Source of the DNA: Cellulosimicrobium funkei
Lineage (GTDB): Bacteria; Actinomycetota; Actinomycetes; Actinomycetales; Cellulomonadaceae
DNA length: 64,000 bases
Assembly: GCF_004519295.1 (NCBI RefSeq)
Contig: NZ_SOZH01000001.1
Location: forward strand, 124,001-188,000
Direction of reading: 5' to 3'
The position numbers and the translations under genes were made by a program. Under the pieces are notes generated by a model. That model had not been told where the DNA came from and ran no database searches. It saw only the letters and a program-made list of their open reading frames with translations. Shown here piece after piece: positions 62,117 to 64,000 of the stretch (the first letter of the stretch is position 1; every line of letters starts with the position of its first letter).

Positions 62117-62548
62117 TCAGACCGGCCCGGACGTCCCGTCGCCGACCGACCGGGCCGGGATCTGGACGGCCTTGTCCCACGCGCCGACCAGGCGGCCGTC
62201 GGAGGTCTCCAGGCGGAACGGTGCGAGCGGGAGGTTGCCGGCCCGGCGCCGGGCCCGGAGCACGTCGAGCGCGTCCTCGTCCGTCTCGGCGCCGAACGGC
62301 TCGCCGCGCCGCGCACCGGTGGCGGTGACGACGCGATAGCTCGTCATCCGGTCGTCGTCGTGGTGGACCTCGTCGTCGAGCGCGGCGACCTCCTGGGCGA
62401 TCTCGAGGCTCGGCAGCGCGCCCCACGTGCGGCCGGGGCCGTCGAGGGTCCAGGTGCCGGTGTCGTCGCGCCGGACGACGTACTCGCGCGAGGCGCTGCG
62501 GGCACGCCAGGTCCGGTGGTCGACGGCGGTCCAGGTGAGCATGTTCAT
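62117..62548 (-). CDS. Hypothetical protein, 143 residues
   Basis: The ATG at 62548 (M-N-M-L-T-W-T-A-V-D) has a reasonable context, and codon use matches the neighbours. Predicted mostly beta with aromatic residues near the start (Y-V-V-R-R-D-D-T-G-T-W) and a charged middle (D-D-E-V-H-H-D-D-D-R). No signal peptide or membrane helix. I do not recognise a family. It is convergent with the GntR gene, 16 bp apart; the short gap contains the direct repeat CGTCAGACCGG twice. Confidence 0.55.
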   Translation of the reverse strand: MNMLTWTAVDHRTWRARSASREYVVRRDDTGTWTLDGPGRTWGALPSLEIAQEVAALDDEVHHDDDRMTSYRVVTATGARRGEPFGAETDEDALDVLRARRRAGNLPLAPFRLETSDGRLVGAWDKAVQIPARSVGDGTSGPV

Positions 62549-62831
62549 GTGCGGTGAGGTGGGTCGGACGACGGTCGGTCACTCGTCGGTCGAGCAGTTC
62601 CCCCCTGCCGTGTCCGGCGACCCACGGGCAGCGTACGCGTACCGATCGCGCGCGCGTGTCCACCCTGAGGAGGAGATCGGGCGGCGGGTACGGCGCCCGG
62701 GGTAGGCCGCGCGGGGGACCCCGGCACCCGACGCGCGGGCCGACCGCGACGCTGCCATCATCGACCGGGTCAGCACGGCGCCGCCGAGCCGCTCGGCGCG
62801 GGCGGGCACGCGAGCGCGAGGGGCGTGGGGC
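62549..62831. other. Intergenic region upstream of amino-acid transporter gene
   Basis: About 280 bp of divergent promoter space between the hypothetical gene and the transporter. No clear hexamers, operators or RNA structures were found. Confidence 0.4.
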
Positions 62832-64000
62832 ATGACCGCTGAGGGCACGGCGCAGGGCACGACGTCCGGCACCACGAAGGTCACCGTGCTCACGCTCACG
62901 GCGATGGTCGTGGGTTCCATGGTCGGGGCGGGCGTCTTCTCGCTCCCGCGCCGCTTCGCTCAGGAGACGGGGGTCGCGGGCGCGCTCGTGGCGTGGGTCG
63001 TCGCGGGCGCGGGCATGTTCACGCTCGCCCTCGTCTTCCAGCGGCTCGCGGTCCGCAAGCCCGGGCTCGACGCCGGGGTCTACGCGTACGCGAAGGCGGG
63101 CTTCGGGGAGTTCACGGGCTTCTACGCCGCCGCCGGGTACTGGGCGAGCGCGTGCGTGGGCAACGTGACGTACTGGGTGCTCATCATGTCGACGCTCGGG
63201 GCGTGGGTCCCCGCCCTGGGCGCGGGGGACACGGTGCTCGCGCTCGTGCTCTCGTCGGTCGGGCTGTGGCTCTTCTTCGCGCTCGTGCGGCAGGGGATCC
63301 GGGAGGCGACGGCGATCAACCGGATCGTCACGATCGCCAAGCTCGTGCCCATCCTCGTCTTCGTCCTGCTCGCCGTGCTCGCGTTCGACCCCGCGGTCTT
63401 CGCGGAGAACCTCCACGGCGCCTCGTACACCGGGTCGCTGTTCGACCAGGTGCGCGACACCATGCTCGTCACCGTGTTCGTCTTCCTCGGGGTCGAGGGC
63501 GCGAGCGTCTACTCGCGGCACGCGCGCCGTCGCGAGGACGTGGGGCGGGCGACGATCCTCGGGTTCACGAGCGTGCTCGCGGTCTTCGCGTCGGTGACCA
63601 TCGTGTCCTACGGGATCCTGCCGATGGCCGAGATCGCGGAGCTGCGCCAGCCGTCGATGGCGGGCGTGCTGGAGGCCGCGGTCGGGCCGTGGGGGAGCGT
63701 CTTCGTGGGCGTCGGGCTGATCGTCTCGGTTCTCGGCGCCTACCTCGCGTGGACCCTCATGGCGGCGGAGGTCCTGTTCGTCGCGGCCAAGGACCGCGAC
63801 ATGCCGCGGTTCCTCACCCGCACGCGCCGGGAGGACGTCCCGGTGAACGCGCTGCTGCTCAGCACGGCGCTCTCGCAGGTGGTCCTCGTCGTCACGTACT
63901 TCTCCGACGACGCGTTCGACTTCGCGCTCGACCTCACCGCGTCGATGACCCTCATCCCGTTCCTGCTGGCCGCGCTCTACGCGCTGCGGCTGCGGCTCAC
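62832..64000 (+). CDS. APC-superfamily amino-acid permease or antiporter (3' end outside window)
   Basis: 389 complete codons from the ATG at 62832 to the window edge with no stop. About ten membrane helices are visible. The first helix carries M-V-V-G-S-M-V-G-A-G-V-F-S-L-P, the substrate-binding G-x-G motif of the amino acid-polyamine-organocation superfamily. Further marks are Y-A-Y-A-K-A-G-F-G-E-F-T-G-F, F-V-F-L-G-V-E-G-A-S-V-Y-S (helix 6) and V-L-F-V-A-A-K-D-R-D-M-P. The helix 1 and helix 6 pattern is like ArcD-type basic amino-acid/ornithine or polyamine exchangers. No arc catabolic genes are within the window, so the exact substrate is open. Confidence 0.85.
   Translation, partial: MTAEGTAQGTTSGTTKVTVLTLTAMVVGSMVGAGVFSLPRRFAQETGVAGALVAWVVAGAGMFTLALVFQRLAVRKPGLDAGVYAYAKAGFGEFTGFYAAAGYWASACVGNVTYWVLIMSTLGAWVPALGAGDTVLALVLSSVGLWLFFALVRQGIREATAINRIVTIAKLVPILVFVLLAVLAFDPAVFAENLHGASYTGSLFDQVRDTMLVTVFVFLGVEGASVYSRHARRREDVGRATILGFTSVLAVFASVTIVSYGILPMAEIAELRQPSMAGVLEAAVGPWGSVFVGVGLIVSVLGAYLAWTLMAAEVLFVAAKDRDMPRFLTRTRREDVPVNALLLSTALSQVVLVVTYFSDDAFDFALDLTASMTLIPFLLAALYALRLRL

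Overview
The window is chromosomal DNA of a high-GC actinobacterium. A Promicromonosporaceae member such as Cellulosimicrobium, or a close relative, fits best. This is inferred from the very high GC, the many secreted glycosidases aimed at fungal or yeast polymers, the GH92 mannosidases, and a C-terminal domain shared by most secreted proteins. No sequence search was run.

Layout. (1) 1-1461: the 3' end of dnaB; the window opens exactly at Cys1 of an intein. (2) 1.8-11.3 kb: two secreted GH92 alpha-mannosidases and a secreted PAP2 phosphatase, each with its own terminator hairpin or leader, followed by a decayed gene of the same secreted family and an IS30 stub broken by an IS256 element (11.3-13.7 kb). 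(3) 13.8-28.8 kb: a mannose or mannoside utilisation locus with a LacI regulator, sugar ABC transporter (binding protein and two permeases), GH130 enzyme, phosphohexomutase (ManB-like), mannose-6-phosphate isomerase (ManA), and two large secreted (alpha/alpha)-barrel proteins of unassigned specificity. (4) 28.8-34.6 kb: an insertion-sequence graveyard with IS3, IS30 and short-chain dehydrogenase remnants, a serine recombinase, a coiled-coil membrane protein, a HIT-family protein and a frameshifted IS30 copy. (5) 35.1-48.3 kb: a CPBP protease gene, then one leftward cluster for urea uptake and hydrolysis (ureABCFGD, a fused CbiM/NikMN nickel permease, urtABCDE, a GntR regulator). (6) 48.5-60.2 kb: a locus that looks built for beta-1,2-glucan or another beta-glucan: a secreted glucoamylase-like glucanase, LacI, GH1 beta-glucosidase, ABC transporter, TetR and a GH94-like oligoglucan phosphorylase. 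(7) 60.3-64 kb: a secreted DUF1080 protein, a GntR regulator, a small hypothetical gene and an APC-family amino-acid transporter that runs off the end.

How it works together. Extracellular enzymes would trim mannan (GH92 pair, with the phosphatase possibly acting on mannose phosphates) and beta-glucan. Lipoprotein-dependent ABC transporters import the products; neither operon encodes an ATPase, so a shared ATPase elsewhere is likely. Inside the cell, GH130, ManB and ManA, or the oligoglucan phosphorylase and GH1, convert them to phosphosugars. Urea uptake plus urease with a dedicated nickel permease supplies nitrogen.

The strongest unexplained signals are a roughly 90-residue C-terminal domain (R-C-L ... 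A-Y-Q-S-F ... C) on seven intact secreted proteins and one relic; a repeated operator-like motif (core GAYAGCGCTGNCA) at three mannose-related loci; and a 134-bp inverted-repeat element between urtA and urtB.
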